Of a DNA stretch of 64,000 nucleotides, positions 62,261-64,000 are shown piece by piece (the first letter of the stretch is position 1; each line of letters starts with the position of its first letter). The notes under the pieces were generated by a model that saw nothing but the letters and a program-made list of their open reading frames with translations, was not told the DNA's origin and searched no databases. The DNA is from Bacilli bacterium (GTDB lineage: Bacteria > Bacillota_I > Bacilli_A > RF39 > UBA660), in contig JAFSFI010000004.1 in assembly GCA_017435255.1 (NCBI GenBank), positions 1-64,000 on the forward strand. Reading direction: 5' to 3'. Made by a program: the position numbers and the translations under genes.

Positions 62261-64000
62261 TTATAATCCTCCACCTGAACCAAATGATGCTAACTCTTCT
62301 GGAGTTACAATTACATTTATTCTCATACGACGGTGTCCACATACAAATAATGCCTCACCTTGACTATAATGTTTAATACTTTCTTTTTCATTATCATTAA
62401 GGTCAACAAGTTTTGCTAAATCTTCAGCAGCTTGTTTCTTTAATCCCATGATTAAGTAATAAGAAGCATTGTCAAATATTGCTTTACCTTGAGTAATAAC
62501 ACTAGGAGTTGCAAAGTCACTTGGTTGTTGAGTAATTATAATTGAACCTGTGTTATACTTACGAGCACGACGTTGAACTTGTGCCAAGAAATCAGCACCT
62601 AATGAGTTATTATCACCTAATAATACGTGTGCTTCATCAACCATAAGAATAGTATCTATCTCACGATTCAAGCAAAGTCCCCATGCATATTTTAATATAT
62701 TGAAGAATAATGCATTTCTAATATTTGCTTCTGCATTCATTAATTCTTTTATATTAAATGTAATAAAGTCACTATCATGAGTAATTGTTGTATGACCATC
62801 AAAATAATATTTTAAATCATTTGTTAATGGTCTAATTTTTAATTCTAGGCGTTCCATAATATCTTTTTCATGAGTATGGTCAGCCATTGCCATAAGTCTA
62901 CCTTTAATAGTTGCATAAACATCGCTAAATGTTGGATAATCTTTAGCAGTAAAGTTATAGAAATCTTTATCAAAGTCAATTCCAAAACGACGATATGTAT
63001 CTTGAACTACTTCACTAAATAAAGTAAGTACATCTTCTTCCATTGAAGGATCATAATACTTCATAAACGCCTTTAAGAATTGTAAAGTACGTGTAAGTAC
63101 TGTATATCCTAAACCTTGTTTAATTTCATCTTCATCAGCATCAATTACTATTTGAAGTGGATTTATCATTCCATATTCTCCACCTTTACCTAAGTCAATA
63201 GTATCTCCACCAAATGCTTTAGTCATATCTTCAAGCTCGTTTTCAGGGTCAATTGCAACAATTTGGCAACCATTACGAATATGTCCACGAAGCAATAACT
63301 TAGCAGCTGTTGATTTACCTGAACCAGATGTACCTAATAATATAAGGTTTGCATTATTTCTATTATTTTCTTTTTTAATTTTATATAAGAATTGGTTAAA
63401 TAAAATTACACCACCAGAGAAGTCTACACCTAATAATGTTGATAAACCTGGGTCTTTAACACTATCAAATATAAATGGATACATAGCAGCAATTGTAACA
63501 GATGGAATTGGTGTACCAATTCTATCCTCAATATCTTGTTTAGGGAATATTGGTAAAACTGATTTTAATACCTTTTCTTGCTCAAAACGAAGAGATACCG
63601 CTCTTAATTCCATCGCATCAAGATAGTTTTTAACATTAACTTTCTTTAACTCTAAATCCTCTTTAGTATCAGCAGTAATCATGATATGCATTTGGAAATC
63701 AAAGATTCTAGCTTGGCTTCCTGCTAACATAGTTACGAAATATTCTAATGATTCATAGTCTAACCTAATTCTTTCTTGAATTGTACGGTCCTTTTCTTCT
63801 TGATATCTAGTTTTTAATTCGGCTATTTGCTTATTTAACATTTTAGACACAGTCGAAAATGGTACTGGAATATGTTTAATAACTACTTTAATTCCTGGCA
63901 TAGTAGTTAAAGTAGATAAATATCCTGGTGCAATAAACTTAGGATAAGATACAACACTTAAAATAGTTGCATATTTATCACTTATAAAGAAATCACTATA
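62261..64000 (-). CDS. VirB4-type ATPase, 5' end outside the window
   Basis: Open at the right edge: the reading frame continues past the ATG at 63901 to 64000 with SDFFISDKYATILSVVSYP and FIAPGYLSTLTT, the typical VirB4 N-terminal strand. Walker A LGTSGSGKST, Walker B ILMVDEAHVLL, and TGSIIITQQPSDF follow. Drives substrates or pilus subunits in type IV secretion; first visible gene of the operon. Confidence 0.93.
   Translation of the reverse strand, partial: YSDFFISDKYATILSVVSYPKFIAPGYLSTLTTMPGIKVVIKHIPVPFSTVSKMLNKQIAELKTRYQEEKDRTIQERIRLDYESLEYFVTMLAGSQARIFDFQMHIMITADTKEDLELKKVNVKNYLDAMELRAVSLRFEQEKVLKSVLPIFPKQDIEDRIGTPIPSVTIAAMYPFIFDSVKDPGLSTLLGVDFSGGVILFNQFLYKIKKENNRNNANLILLGTSGSGKSTAAKLLLRGHIRNGCQIVAIDPENELEDMTKAFGGDTIDLGKGGEYGMINPLQIVIDADEDEIKQGLGYTVLTRTLQFLKAFMKYYDPSMEEDVLTLFSEVVQDTYRRFGIDFDKDFYNFTAKDYPTFSDVYATIKGRLMAMADHTHEKDIMERLELKIRPLTNDLKYYFDGHTTITHDSDFITFNIKELMNAEANIRNALFFNILKYAWGLCLNREIDTILMVDEAHVLLGDNNSLGADFLAQVQRRARKYNTGSIIITQQPSDFATPSVITQGKAIFDNASYYLIMGLKKQAAEDLAKLVDLNDNEKESIKHYSQGEALFVCGHRRMRINVIVTPEELASFGSGGGL

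Noticed and set aside
1-64000. CRISPR arrays, rRNA genes, insertion sequences
   Set aside because: No regularly spaced repeats, rRNA sequence or transposase was recognised on either strand.

Overview
The window is AT-rich, densely packed chromosome from a low-GC Gram-positive bacterium. PolC-type replicase, two T-box leaders, rpsP-khpA, uppS-cdsA-rseP, and a nusA-ylxR-infB operon all point to Bacillota, probably a gut lineage of Bacilli related to the branch that gave rise to Mollicutes (RF39-like). That placement is inference from gene content and composition. By hand count of 59 genes, stop codons are about 38 TAA, 19 TAG and only 2 TGA, both on small hypothetical genes. The large genes read through intact without in-frame TGA. 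Most genes lie on the minus strand and read right to left.

Right to left on the minus strand: 64000-56774 is a type IV secretion-like operon (VirB4, a membrane-anchored M23 peptidase/lysozyme, two small membrane proteins, VirD4). 56666-52206 holds a thioredoxin-like protein, a PH-like protein, LysM and unknown membrane proteins. 52114-45935 holds tRNA-Cys, a HAD hydrolase (+), a tRNA-Asn-type T-box driving gatC-gatA-gatB-asnS, then tRNA-Asn and tRNA-Glu. 45853-40486 holds a helicase with five helicase-associated repeats, a ylmC/ymxH-type gene, lspA, an rluD-type gene and an unknown gene. 40449-30974 holds polC, a ttcA-like gene, pyk, and a spoVID-like/ysxE-like pair close to valS. 29042-25596 is a tRNA-Val-type T-box leading an HD-domain gene and valS.

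The most unusual region is 25534-17938. A 32-residue peptide gene ending in a three-cysteine core is followed by two radical SAM/SPASM enzymes, a PqqD-like recognition protein, a cysteine-bearing partner that lacks the radical SAM motif, a third radical SAM enzyme, a Tet(M)/EF-G-like ribosomal GTPase and an M29 aminopeptidase. Gaps are tiny or negative, so this looks like one operon. It is a candidate new RiPP pathway with a leader-trimming peptidase and a ribosome-protecting self-immunity factor. No exporter was seen.

The left part, 17123-204, is mainly housekeeping: rpsP-khpA, uppS-cdsA-rseP, lon, uppP, a ZIP transporter, a large TPR protein, a Flp-type pilin, and the rimP-nusA-ylxR-infB operon, followed by a lemA pair and rbfA. 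The rimP gene is only half normal length, and a terminator-like hairpin lies in the leader of this operon. Many single genes share a very compact signal: the -10 hexamer sits 5-7 bases from a GGTGA ribosome site and the start codon.
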